A DNA stretch of 64,000 nucleotides from the NCBI RefSeq assembly GCF_900996245.1, contig NZ_CAAJGK010000034.1:124001-188000 (forward strand), written 5' to 3'. This stretch comes from Paraburkholderia sp. BCC1886. Its GTDB lineage: Bacteria > Pseudomonadota > Gammaproteobacteria > Burkholderiales > Burkholderiaceae. Positions 56,325 through 64,000 of the stretch are shown one piece after another (position 1 is the stretch's first letter; the number at the start of each line of letters is the position of its first letter). The notes under the pieces are model-generated. The model was not told where the DNA came from. It did not search any database and worked only from the letters and a program-made list of their open reading frames with translations. The position numbers were made by a program, and so were the translations under genes.

Positions 56325-57230
56325 ATGGATCTGACTTCGCTGGCGGACTTCAATGCGGTCGCATTGCACGGCGGCTTCGGGCCGGCCAGCCGCGCGCTGG
56401 AGCGGCCGAAGGCTACGTTGTCGCGGCGCGTGGCCGAGCTCGAAGAACAACTGGGCGTGCGGCTGATCGAGCGCGGTTCGCGCAGAATGCGGCTGACCGA
56501 AGAGGGCCTGGCGCTGCACGAGCGCACGCGCGGGCTGATGACCGAAATCCAGCAGGCCGGAGAAGCGCTGGCTGCGGGCGGCCCGGTGCCGCGCGGGCGC
56601 TTGCGCGTCAGTGCCCCGGTGGTGTTCGCGCACGTCGTGCTGGGGCGCCTCGCCGCGCGCTTCGCGCTGGCGTATCCGCAGGTCGAACTGGAGGTGGTGG
56701 CGGAAGACCGCGTGGTCGATCCCGTAGAGGACGGTTACGACCTCGTCATCCGGATCGACCCCTCGCCGGACGAACAGCTTGTCGGGCGACGCCTTCTCAG
56801 CGACGAGCAGATGATCGTCGCGGCGCCGACGCTGGCGGTTCCCGATTCATCGGCGAACGCGGGCGCGGTGTTGACGGTGCCCGCGGTGGTCAGAGTGGCG
56901 CTCGCTCCGGGCGCGGTGTGGACGCTGCGCGGGCAGGGGGCAGACGAAGGCGCGTTGCGTCAAATCGTGCCGCAGCCGGTGTTGCGGTTTTCTTCCTTGT
57001 TGATGGTGCGTGACGCGGTGCTCGACGGGGTGGGCGTGGCGCGTTTGCCGCGACTGCTGGTCGCGCAGGATGTCGCGGCTGGGCGGCTGGTGTGCTGGGG
57101 TATCGACGAGAAGCCGGCGGTGGAAATCTGGGCGCTCTACCATTCGCGGCGTTTGTTGAGCGCGAAGGTGCGGGCGTTCATGAATCTCCTGCAGGAGTTG
57201 CCGCACCAAGCAGGGACTTCCGATTTTTGA
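56325..57230 (+). CDS. LysR-family transcriptional regulator
   Basis: 301 residues from ATG 56325. HTH over about 4-60 (LADFNAVALHGGFGPASRALERPKATLSRRVAELEEQLG) and a CrgA-type substrate domain (FAHVVLGRLAARFALAYPQVELEV, DGYDLVIRID). The classic divergent partner is the NmrA-like gene 123 bp away. The codirectional cyanase gene 78 bp downstream is a second candidate, although CynR itself is usually divergent from cyn genes. Confidence 0.87.
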   Translation: MDLTSLADFNAVALHGGFGPASRALERPKATLSRRVAELEEQLGVRLIERGSRRMRLTEEGLALHERTRGLMTEIQQAGEALAAGGPVPRGRLRVSAPVVFAHVVLGRLAARFALAYPQVELEVVAEDRVVDPVEDGYDLVIRIDPSPDEQLVGRRLLSDEQMIVAAPTLAVPDSSANAGAVLTVPAVVRVALAPGAVWTLRGQGADEGALRQIVPQPVLRFSSLLMVRDAVLDGVGVARLPRLLVAQDVAAGRLVCWGIDEKPAVEIWALYHSRRLLSAKVRAFMNLLQELPHQAGTSDF

Positions 57231-57308
57231 CCGGCGCGTTCCCTCGCTACCATGGCGTGCATGGCGCTCACTTTCGCGCATGGCCGGCGCATCGACAGGA
57301 GTCACAAC

Positions 57309-57752
57309 ATGAATCGCAACGACGTCACCGAGAAAATCATCACGGCCAAGGTCAAAGGGAACATGACATGGGGCGAGATTGCCACGCGGATCGGCCAGAG
57401 CAAGGAGTGGACGACCGCGGCGATGCTCGGCCAGATGACGCTGACCGCACAGCAGGCGGCAGTGGCGCGCGAGCTGTTCGATCTGACCGACGAGGAAACC
57501 GCGTGGCTGCAGATCGTCCCATATAAAGGCTCTTTGCAAACCGCCGTGCCGACCGATCCGCTGATCTATCGCTGGTATGAAATCGTCAACGTGTATGGCA
57601 CCACGATCAAGGAACTCATTCACGAAGAATTCGGCGACGGCATCATGAGCGCGATCGATTTTTCGATGGATATCCAGCGCGAACCAAATGCGAACGGCGA
57701 CCGCGTCAAGGTCGTGTTGAGCGGCAAATTTCTGCCGTACAAGTCGTATTGA
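57309..57752 (+). CDS. cynS: Cyanate hydratase (cyanase)
   Basis: 147 residues from ATG 57309 (AGGAG upstream). HTH-like N-domain and cyanase C-domain with the catalytic triad Arg88 and Glu91 (IYRWYEIV) and Ser114 (SAIDF). Each is offset by eight from E. coli Arg96/Glu99/Ser122, as expected for a shorter N-terminus. It decomposes cyanate with bicarbonate to ammonia and CO2. No cynT (carbonic anhydrase) or cynX is adjacent. Confidence 0.96.
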   Translation: MNRNDVTEKIITAKVKGNMTWGEIATRIGQSKEWTTAAMLGQMTLTAQQAAVARELFDLTDEETAWLQIVPYKGSLQTAVPTDPLIYRWYEIVNVYGTTIKELIHEEFGDGIMSAIDFSMDIQREPNANGDRVKVVLSGKFLPYKSY

Positions 57753-57785
57753 ACGACGCGTTGCTACGCGTTGCTACGCGTCGTT
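57752..57785. terminator. Repeat-rich hairpin between cynS and ogt
   Basis: AACGACGCG (57752-57760) pairs with CGCGTCGTT (57777-57785); the loop contains a direct repeat of CGTTGCTACG. It lies between convergent genes. No T-run. Confidence 0.45.
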
Positions 57786-57793
57786 ACGTCTTG

Positions 57794-58417
57794 CTAGTTG
57801 CCGAACAGCGAAGCCTGCGTGCCTCGCGCAGGTTCCGGGTTCGACGGCTGCGACGGTTGAGTCTTGCTGAGCCTCACCGCTGGTTCACTCATGCGCGGTG
57901 CCGGCTCGCTCGCCGCGTGTGCGGCTTCGAGCGACGTCTGCCCGGCTTCCAGCGAAAGCAGCAGCATCTTGTTGGCGAGTCCGCCGGCGAATCCGGTCAG
58001 CTCGCCCGACGCGCCGATCACGCGATGGCAGGGCGCGACGATGGAGATCGGATTCCGGCCGTTCGCCGCGCCCACCGCGCGCACGGCATTGAGATTGCCG
58101 ATCTGTCGCGCGATGTCCGCATAGCTGCGGGTCTGGCCGAACGGAATCGTCAACAGCGCCTGCCAGACCTGCTTCTGAAAATCGGTGCCCTGGAAGCTGA
58201 GCGGCAGATCGAATACGCGGCGCGTGCCGGTGAAATATTCGTTGAGTTGACGGCTTGTTTCGACGAGCACGGGGCGGTTGCCGTCTTCGATCATCGGTGC
58301 GAGGCGCACGCGATTCGGCCTGTCGTGCTCCCACAGAATGGCCGCGAGAGAGTCGCCGTGGGCGACGAGTTTCAACTGGCCCACTGGCGAGGCCATCAAT
58401 CGGAATGCGTATGTCAA
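57794..58417 (-). CDS. ogt: Methylated-DNA--protein-cysteine methyltransferase (Ogt-type), TTG start
   Basis: 207 residues. The active site is PCHRVIG with Cys130; RSYADIARQIGNLNAVRAVGAANGRNP is the DNA-binding helix region. It repairs O6-alkylguanine by suicidal transfer to Cys. TTG at 58417 is chosen because AGGAG lies about 8 nt upstream and the family starts M-T-Y-x-(F/Y)-R-L; the first in-frame ATG (58396) would remove seven residues and has no ribosome site. The C-terminal 45 residues are a Pro/Ala/Ser-rich extension not typical of Ogt. Confidence 0.9.
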   Translation of the reverse strand: MTYAFRLMASPVGQLKLVAHGDSLAAILWEHDRPNRVRLAPMIEDGNRPVLVETSRQLNEYFTGTRRVFDLPLSFQGTDFQKQVWQALLTIPFGQTRSYADIARQIGNLNAVRAVGAANGRNPISIVAPCHRVIGASGELTGFAGGLANKMLLLSLEAGQTSLEAAHAASEPAPRMSEPAVRLSKTQPSQPSNPEPARGTQASLFGN

Positions 58418-58552
58418 AGGGCGTGCTCCTGACCGGTAGGCGCGATGGTTTGGTACTGTACAACGTTTCGCCTTGTGCACACTTGCACACAGTTGCCGTG
58501 TGCCGGATTCGATGTGCTTCGCGCGAATCAGTAGAATGCACGGCTTCGATTC

Positions 58553-59924
58553 ATGGGCACCGGCAAAGGACGCTTCTCCCCCACTGTGACGACGACACTC
58601 GAGCAACTGCGCAACGGCAAACTGGCCGGTGCGACCCGCCTCAAACTCGCGGCGGACCTGCGCGAATTTCCGCGCGAGATTTTCGATCTGGCCGACACGC
58701 TGGAAGTCCTCGACCTGTCGGGCAATGCATTCACCGCGTTGCCCGACGATCTGCCGCGGCTTCATCGCTTGCGCATTCTGTTCGCTTCGAACAACCCGTT
58801 TACCGAACTGCCCCCCGTGCTGGGCGAATGCGCGCAACTCAGCATGGTCGGCTTCAAGGCGAACCGCATTCGCACGGTGCCGGGCGCGTCGTTGCCGCCG
58901 CAACTACGCTGGCTGATTCTGACCGATAACGAAATCGAGGCGCTGCCTGCGGAGATCGGCCGCTGTACGCAATTGCAGAAGCTGATGCTGGCGGGTAACC
59001 GCTTGCGTGCGTTGCCCGTTGAACTGGCGGACTGCACGCGGCTGGAACTGGTGCGCCTTGCGGCGAATCGGCTCGATGCGCTGCCCGACTGGTTGCTGCG
59101 TTTGCCGCGACTCGCGTGGCTTGCGACGGCGGGCAATCCGTTCAGCGAGAGCCTGGAGACTGCGGCGCTAGAAAGCAATGCGCTGAGCGCGGGCATTGCG
59201 TGGGAGTCGTTGCAACTGGAGCAGCCGTTGGGCGAAGGTGCGTCCGGCGTGATCTATCGCGCGAATCTGCGACAGGACGAGCGCGCGGGCAGTGGCCGTC
59301 AAGTTGTTCAAAGGAGCAGTAACCAGCGATGGTTTGCCCGACTGCGAAATGGCCGCCTGCATTCGCGCGGGTGCTCATCCGAATCTGATTCCGGTGACAG
59401 GGCGAGTGCTGGATCATCCGGCGGGCACGCACGGGCTGGTGATGGAATTGATCGACCCACGGTTTCGCAACCTCGCTGGACCGCCGAGTCTGGAGTCCTG
59501 CACCCGCGATATTTACGCCGAAGACGCACGCTTCGAATCGTTGGCGGCATCGCGAATCGCGATCGGCATTGCCGCCGCGGCGGCCCACTTGCATCGGCAA
59601 GGAATCCTGCATGGCGATCTGTACGCTCACAACATCTTGCACGATGGCGAAGGCCACGCGCTGCTAGGCGACTTCGGCGCGGCATCGTTCTATTACGCGG
59701 GCGGCGGGCATGAGGGTATCGCGCTTCAAAGGCTGGAAGTGCGCGCGTTCGGATGCTTGCTGGAAGAACTGGGGGAGCGCTGCGAATGGCCGGCGACCGT
59801 GGCCGGTGTAGCGGCTGAATGGCTGGCGTTGAAAGAACGGTGCCTGAGCGAGAACATCGACGACCGACCTTTGTTCGATGAAATCGTCGCTGTGTTGACG
59901 GCGCTCGGTGATCGCTTGCAATGA
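58553..59924 (+). pseudogene. LRR protein kinase gene split by a frameshift
   Basis: Frame 1 (58553 on) codes for about 243 residues: leucine-rich repeats (LEVLDLSGNAFTALPDDL, LRWLILTDNEIEALPAEI, LQKLMLAGNRLRALPVEL and others) and the start of a kinase domain (GEGASGVIYRA). The frame is then lost near 59285-59289 (GCGCGCGGG). The +1 frame carries VAVKLFKG, HGDLYAHNIL (catalytic loop), GDFGAAS and the kinase end at 59924. One extra G or a missing GC dinucleotide would restore a Ser/Thr kinase of about 455 residues. Either a real inactivation, phase variation or a sequencing error. Confidence 0.8.
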
Positions 59925-59993
59925 GGCTTTGAAGTAGCGTCGAGGCGACCCGTATCACCCAGGGCCGCTCCCGGACGCTTCGACTGGATTCGC

Positions 59994-60425
59994 TTATTCG
60001 GCCTTGACCTTGCGCGGCTTGGTCGCCTTTTCCAGCTTGTTGTACTCGAACTCGGGCACCGACTTCAGCGCGTCTTTCGTCGCTCCCGCGAGGAACAGGT
60101 TTCCGTCGCGAATCTCGAAGTGGTCGACCGGAATCGCCACGTAGTGCTTGCCCATACCCAGGAAGCCGCCCACCGACACGACCGCGTAAGTGGCCTTGCG
60201 ATCCGGCGCGATGATCACGTCGTAGATGCTGCCGATCTTGTCGTTCAGGTCGTTATAGACCGGCTCGTCGACCAGCGCCCGGCGCACGCTCCAGCCCTTC
60301 AGCAATGCATTGGTCTGTTCGACTGTGCCGCCGAGCGGTTGCAGTCCGGCCACCTGAGCGAAGGCGCCTTGTGAGGTGCAAATGGCGGCGAGTGCGGCGG
60401 TGCAGATCAATGTTTTAACTTTCAT
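59994..60425 (-). CDS. Exported PRC-barrel domain protein
   Basis: 143 residues from ATG 60425 (AGGAGTCAGG upstream), with signal peptide KTLICTAALAAICTSQGAFA. The PRC-barrel region has DEPVYNDLNDKIGSIYDVIIAPDRKATYAVVSVGGFLGMG and a basic C-terminus. PRC-barrel proteins bind other macromolecules and often appear in stress responses; the specific role is unknown. Transcribed after the TetR gene on the same strand, with 104 bp between. Confidence 0.87.
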   Translation of the reverse strand: MKVKTLICTAALAAICTSQGAFAQVAGLQPLGGTVEQTNALLKGWSVRRALVDEPVYNDLNDKIGSIYDVIIAPDRKATYAVVSVGGFLGMGKHYVAIPVDHFEIRDGNLFLAGATKDALKSVPEFEYNKLEKATKPRKVKAE

Positions 60426-60529
60426 CCTGACTCCTGGTGTAATTGACGATGAGTGTCGTACCAGGGGAAAGGCAGCAGCACGTGACGTGCCCGGGTCCAG
60501 CCAGCGAGGCGCCGTGAGCCGACGCTGTC

Positions 60530-61189
60530 TTAGCGCGGCGCGTTGCTCAGGGCCTTCCACACGACCTTGGTGGCGGCGCGGAACGCGGTCGGCTCAGGCG
60601 CATTCCCCTTTGCCCGGCGCAGAAAAACAATCAGCCCTTGCCAGTGCGAATAGATGAGAGAACCGCGCAGCCGGCATTCATCGTGTGGCAACTCGCTGTT
60701 GATCTGCGCCACGAGCTCGCTAAAAATGCCCTGGAATTCGCCGCTGACATGGACCATCAGGTCGCTCACCGACTCCATGTGTTCGGCGAGGCACCAGCAT
60801 TCGAGTGCGAACGAACTGACGACGTTCTCAGGGTCGGTCAGCGCCGCGAAGGTCTCGTCGAGAATCGCTTCGAGCCGCGCCTCGGGCGCCACGCCCTTGT
60901 CCGTGGCGAGCGCGCGATACCGTTCCAGATAACGTTTGGCCAACTCCTCGATCGTGGAATGGAGCAGCAACTCGCGGCTACCGAAATAATGCTGCAGCGT
61001 AGCGAGACGAATGCCCGCAGCCGCTGCGACGCGGCGCTGCGTAAAACCCGTGTTGCCTTCCGCTGCAAATACCCGGATGGCGGTTTCGAGAATTTCCGGT
61101 ACACGGGTGGTCCGATTGCCGCGTCGCCGGGTCGGCGGGTCGACTTCCTTTGCGCCCAGGTCCTCCGAGCTGATCGTCAAGTCTTTCAT
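60530..61189 (-). CDS. TetR-family transcriptional regulator
   Basis: 219 residues: an N-terminal tail, a TetR HTH (about 28-75: ILETAIRVFAAEGNTGFTQRRVAAAAGIRLATLQHYFGSRELLL) and a ligand-binding domain of the BetI-like C-terminal type (LRGSLIYSHWQGLIVFLRRA). Three copies of TTGGTCnnnnGACCAA lie upstream (61277, 61421, 61442) and are probably its operators, giving autoregulation and control of a rightward promoter. Confidence 0.88.
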   Translation of the reverse strand: MKDLTISSEDLGAKEVDPPTRRRGNRTTRVPEILETAIRVFAAEGNTGFTQRRVAAAAGIRLATLQHYFGSRELLLHSTIEELAKRYLERYRALATDKGVAPEARLEAILDETFAALTDPENVVSSFALECWCLAEHMESVSDLMVHVSGEFQGIFSELVAQINSELPHDECRLRGSLIYSHWQGLIVFLRRAKGNAPEPTAFRAATKVVWKALSNAPR

Positions 61190-61276
61190 TTCTTCGAATC
61201 CCTTCGATTACCAGTTAGGCGCCCATCCCGGTCAGCAGCACCTCGCATACCACGCGTCGATTGCGGCAGTGCAGTA

Positions 61277-61292
61277 TTGGTCTGACAACCAA
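61277..61292 (-). promoter_or_regulatory. TetR operator copy 1
   Basis: TTGGTC-TGAC-AACCAA, one mismatch from TTGGTCnnnnGACCAA, 88 bp upstream of the TetR gene start: an autoregulatory position. Confidence 0.6.
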
Positions 61293-61413
61293 TTGTAAAG
61301 ACTGCGGCGACCTCGAAAGCGCGTGCTGACAAATCGCTGAAAAACCGCTTAGATGCAATGCAGCATGGTGATTCGGCGTATCGCGCATATCGTTTACCCC
61401 GCTCGCACTTATC

Positions 61414-61457
61414 TTGTTTATTGGTCTTTTGACCATTATTATTGGTCCGAAGACCAA
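61414..61457 (+). promoter_or_regulatory. Rightward promoter overlapped by two TetR operators
   Basis: TTGTTT (61414-61419) and TATTAT (61437-61442) with 17-bp spacing form a good sigma-70 promoter. TTGGTC-TTTT-GACCA (61421-61435) fills the spacer; TTGGTC-CGAA-GACCAA (61442-61457) follows the -10. Their centres are 21 bp apart, two helical turns. No convincing gene follows within 240 bp; the rest of 61190-61705 holds nothing else recognised. Confidence 0.65.
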
Positions 61458-61705
61458 ATAAGTGAATCGAGGCGCGCATGGCAGTGTGCCCGGGCCGCCT
61501 GGCAGAGTCGAGTCCCGCAGCTTTGGCGCAATCGAACAGGCCGGCACGAAGGAAGTTCGCCAGTCGAGGTCGAGCGCTCTGGCCGCGTGAGCGCGCGCCC
61601 CGACTGGCAGCAAATCAACGTCTCCGCTTATGTGTAACTACTATCAATACAGTTCGGGTTCCTACCCATGTAGGGCGTGAATATTTTTGTATTGCACCCA
61701 TGATT

Positions 61706-61957
61706 TCAGAATCCCTCGCTTCGCTCATCGTTGCGGCCATTCCGGTGCAGCGATGGCGTGACGTCCGCCCCCGGTATGGCCAGGTAGCGCTGCACGGTTT
61801 CCTCGTCGACGACGAATCCTGCCGAATCCGCCATGCGGCAGGCCGCGGCGATCCATGCGAGTTCGTCGAAAAGCCACTCGCCCAGACTCTGCACGGCGCG
61901 TGCAAGGGCGAAGCGGGTTCTGGGATGCAGCAGGCGATATCGATTGTCGGTGCTCAT
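61706..61957 (-). CDS. Hypothetical 83-aa protein
   Basis: GGAGGAGAC stands directly before the ATG at 61957, so translation is likely. The sequence (RTRFALARAVQSLGEWLFDELAWIAAACRMADSAG, EETVQRYLAIPG) is helical and soluble; family not recognised. It lies between the TetR region and the CoA-transferase genes and is divergent from the latter. Confidence 0.55.
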   Translation of the reverse strand: MSTDNRYRLLHPRTRFALARAVQSLGEWLFDELAWIAAACRMADSAGFVVDEETVQRYLAIPGADVTPSLHRNGRNDERSEGF

Positions 61958-62181
61958 GTCTCCTCCATCGAATAACTAGCGGGCTTGGGTTTGTTTCGAC
62001 GCACTTTGCCCTTAACTGCGGCGCCCCGCAGCAGGGATTTACCCATCCTTGACAGTCAAATCCAAAAGGATCAGTATTGTTCAAAGGTTCATCCAATGAT
62101 AAATTGCGATGAACAGACGCCGAGGCGCTCCGGATACGACGCCAGGCAATCGGGACATGCGCAAAACAGGAGGAGGAGAAG

Positions 62182-63372
62182 ATGAGCAGTGCACTTGAGG
62201 GCATGAAGGTCCTCGACTTTACGCAGATGATGAACGGCCCCTTCGGCACGATGCTGCTTGCGGACTTCGGTGCGGACGTGATCAAGGTCGAGCCGCCGGT
62301 TGGCGACACGATGCGCCTGACAGGCGAAACGTTTCTGGGCGACGACGCCGTCTATTTCCTCACGCTGAACCGCAACAAGCGCAGCGTGATCGTCGATCTG
62401 GCCACGCCCGAAGGTCAGCGGGTGGCGCAGGAAATGGCGAAGCAGGTGGACATCGTCGTGGAAAATTTCCGGCCCGGCGTGGCCGAGAAACTGGGCATCA
62501 GTTACGAGACGCTGTCGGCGCTCAATCCGCGGCTCATCTACTGTTCGACATCGGCATTCGGACGCACGGGCGAGGACAGTTACCGCCCGGGCATGGACCC
62601 GGTCGTGCAGGCCATGTCCGGCATCATGCAACTGACCGGCGACGAGCACACCGGTCCGCTCAAGACCGGCATGCCGTACGCGGATCTGATCACCCCGCTG
62701 CTTTCCACCATTGGCGTGCTTGCCGCGGTGCAGTCGCGCAACAAGACCGGGCGCGGTCAGCGGGTCGATCTGTCGATGATCGACGCGACCATCTTCAGCA
62801 TGATTCCGCGCGACGCCTACTACTTCGCGACCGGCGAAACTCCGGGGCGTATCGGCAATGCGCACTGGCAAATCGTGCCGTACAACACGTACCGCACCTC
62901 CGACGACCGCCACATCATGGTGATCGCGCATACCGACAAATTCTGGCGCGTGCTCGCGTCGGCGGTCGGTGCAACGGAACTGCTCGACGACGCGCGTCTG
63001 AAGACCAAGGACGGTCGTCTAGCGCATCGCGACATTGTCGACGCCGGCCTTGCGCAGGCGTTCGCCAGGCAGTCGCTCGCGCATTGGGACGACAAGCTGC
63101 GCGAGGCGCACGCCATGTTCTCCCCGGTGCTCAATTTCCAGGAGGTGTTCGAAGATCCGCGCGTGCAGGCCGACCTGGTCGTGGAACTCGATCATCCGAA
63201 GGCGGGCAAGTTCAAGGTCGTGACGAACCCGATCCAGATGTCGGAGACCCCGCCGTCGATCCGTCGTCCGCCGCCCACGCTGGGCCAGCACACCGAAGAA
63301 ATCCTGCGCGAATTCGGCATTACGCCCGCCCAGACGCAAGCCACGGCGCCCGCAGCGCTCGGCAGCGAGTGA
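62182..63372 (+). CDS. CaiB/BaiF family CoA transferase (tandem copy 1)
   Basis: A 396-residue class III CoA transferase: GMKVLDFTQMMNGPFGTMLLADFG, GADVIKVEPPVGDTMR and RPGMDPVVQAMSGIMQLTG with the acyl-aspartate residue. A strong AGGAGGAGGAGAAG site precedes the ATG. TTGACA at 62049-62054 may be a -35 element. Followed after 8 nt by a second family member: the pair may be two enzymes of one pathway or a heteromeric enzyme. Acid substrate unknown. Confidence 0.9.
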   Translation: MSSALEGMKVLDFTQMMNGPFGTMLLADFGADVIKVEPPVGDTMRLTGETFLGDDAVYFLTLNRNKRSVIVDLATPEGQRVAQEMAKQVDIVVENFRPGVAEKLGISYETLSALNPRLIYCSTSAFGRTGEDSYRPGMDPVVQAMSGIMQLTGDEHTGPLKTGMPYADLITPLLSTIGVLAAVQSRNKTGRGQRVDLSMIDATIFSMIPRDAYYFATGETPGRIGNAHWQIVPYNTYRTSDDRHIMVIAHTDKFWRVLASAVGATELLDDARLKTKDGRLAHRDIVDAGLAQAFARQSLAHWDDKLREAHAMFSPVLNFQEVFEDPRVQADLVVELDHPKAGKFKVVTNPIQMSETPPSIRRPPPTLGQHTEEILREFGITPAQTQATAPAALGSE

Positions 63373-63380
63373 GCCGGTTC

Positions 63381-64000
63381 ATGACCGATCCAACCAACAC
63401 GACCAATCCGGCTGCGGCTAATGCTGCGCAATTGCCGCCGCTCGGCCGGCACGAGCCGCCCCTGAAGGGCGTGCGCGTGCTCGATCTGTCGCGCGTCCTC
63501 GCCGCGCCGTTCTGCGCGATGATGCTGGCCGATCTGGGCGCCGAAGTGATCAAGGTGGAACACCCCAAGGGCGGCGATCAGACCCGGCACTGGGGCACGG
63601 CGATCCAGGGCGGCGAGCGGACCTACTATCTCGCGATCAACCGCACCAAGCAGTCGATCGCGATCGACTTCTCGAAGCCGGAAGGCGCGGCGCTCGTGAA
63701 GGCGCTCGCGCGGGAAAGCGACGTGCTCGTCGAAAACTACATGCTCGGCGCGCTCGAGCGCTACGGGCTCGGCTATGAAGCGTTGCGCGCGGAAAACCCG
63801 AAGCTCATCTACTGCTCGGTGAGCGGTTATGGGCGCACCGGTCCGAGCGCGCAGCGCCCCGGCTACGACTCCGTCATCCAGGCCGAAAGCGGTTTGATGT
63901 CGATCACCGGCGAGCCCAACGGCGAGCCGTCGAAAGCAGGCGTGCCGATTTGCGACATCACGGCCGGCATGTATGCGACCCAGGCGATTCTCGCCGCGAT
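63381..64000 (+). CDS. CaiB/BaiF family CoA transferase (tandem copy 2, cut by window edge)
   Basis: About 206 residues are visible from ATG 63381. After a polar N-terminal extension comes LKGVRVLDLSRVLAAPFC, GAEVIKVEHPKGGDQTRHWG and RPGYDSVIQAESGLMSITG with the family Asp. It shares the core motifs of the preceding gene but is clearly divergent, so not a recent duplication. No stop is reached within the window. Confidence 0.88.
   Translation, partial: MTDPTNTTNPAAANAAQLPPLGRHEPPLKGVRVLDLSRVLAAPFCAMMLADLGAEVIKVEHPKGGDQTRHWGTAIQGGERTYYLAINRTKQSIAIDFSKPEGAALVKALARESDVLVENYMLGALERYGLGYEALRAENPKLIYCSVSGYGRTGPSAQRPGYDSVIQAESGLMSITGEPNGEPSKAGVPICDITAGMYATQAILAA

Noticed and set aside
55323..56633. 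436-aa version of the NmrA-like protein
   Set aside because: The extension would overlap the divergent LysR gene and its promoter; ATG 56201 has a ribosome site and fits the family length.
61478..61975. 165-aa + frame after the TetR-controlled promoter
   Set aside because: No ribosome site and Arg/Ala-rich shadow-like composition; the opposite-strand 83-aa ORF has a strong ribosome site. Kept open only as a possible RNA region.

Overview
The window looks like the chromosome of a Burkholderiaceae betaproteobacterium, most likely Paraburkholderia or a close relative. The reasons are the high GC with strong third-position bias in most genes, a monomeric NADP isocitrate dehydrogenase, DUF3309 and DUF4148 small proteins, and an accessory-metabolism mix (CaiB/BaiF transferases, glucarate, quinate/shikimate, cyanate) typical of that family. 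No rRNA, tRNA, CRISPR array or complete insertion sequence was seen.

Left part (about 1-24.6 kb): after a truncated SDR gene and a DUF3309 gene comes an exopolysaccharide (EPS) region in two blocks. Block 1 (963-18899) has a GT14-like glycosyltransferase facing a long rightward operon: a WcaJ-type initiating transferase, a Wzb-type phosphatase, a small exported protein, Wza, Wzc, a Wzy-like polymerase, three glycosyltransferases and a large exported DUF4838 protein. A YjbH-family outer-membrane protein and a lipoprotein follow. Block 2 (19090-24603) is lower in GC. It carries a GT2 gene facing a GT gene, the Wzx flippase, a GT8-like gene and a methyltransferase. Block 1 has no flippase, so the two blocks probably make one Wzx/Wzy-dependent polymer.

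The most interesting signal is regulatory. Six near-consensus sigma-54 (-24/-12) promoters precede the two divergent pairs of EPS transcription units, the YjbH unit and, 15-20 kb away, a gene for a catalytically degenerate EAL (c-di-GMP) domain protein. All four intergenic regions also hold clustered CGTAACG/CGTTACG half-sites about 80-220 bp upstream. This looks like one regulon under RpoN and an unseen enhancer-binding protein.

Middle part (24.6-45.6 kb): small hypothetical genes; a LysR regulator; a possible MuF-C/BECR-fold protein; an IclR-linked operon (MFS, CoA transferase, citryl-CoA lyase-like enzyme); a KaiC-like ATPase with a single-domain response regulator; a squalene/phytoene synthase-like gene; an acyltransferase; small exported proteins; a transposase N-domain remnant; the EAL gene; an Fe-alcohol dehydrogenase with a monooxygenase-like partner; an ECF sigma factor under a Fur-box-like site; and isocitrate dehydrogenase.

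Right part (46-64 kb): glucarate dehydratase, a DHA2 exporter, a quinate/shikimate-type module (type II dehydroquinase, MHS transporter, IclR regulator), a PRISE-like reductase, an Asp-rich 530-aa unknown, an NmrA-like protein, LysR, cyanase, an O6-alkylguanine methyltransferase with a TTG start, a frameshifted LRR-kinase gene, a PRC-barrel protein, a TetR regulator with three matching operators, and two tandem CaiB/BaiF CoA transferases, the last cut by the window edge.
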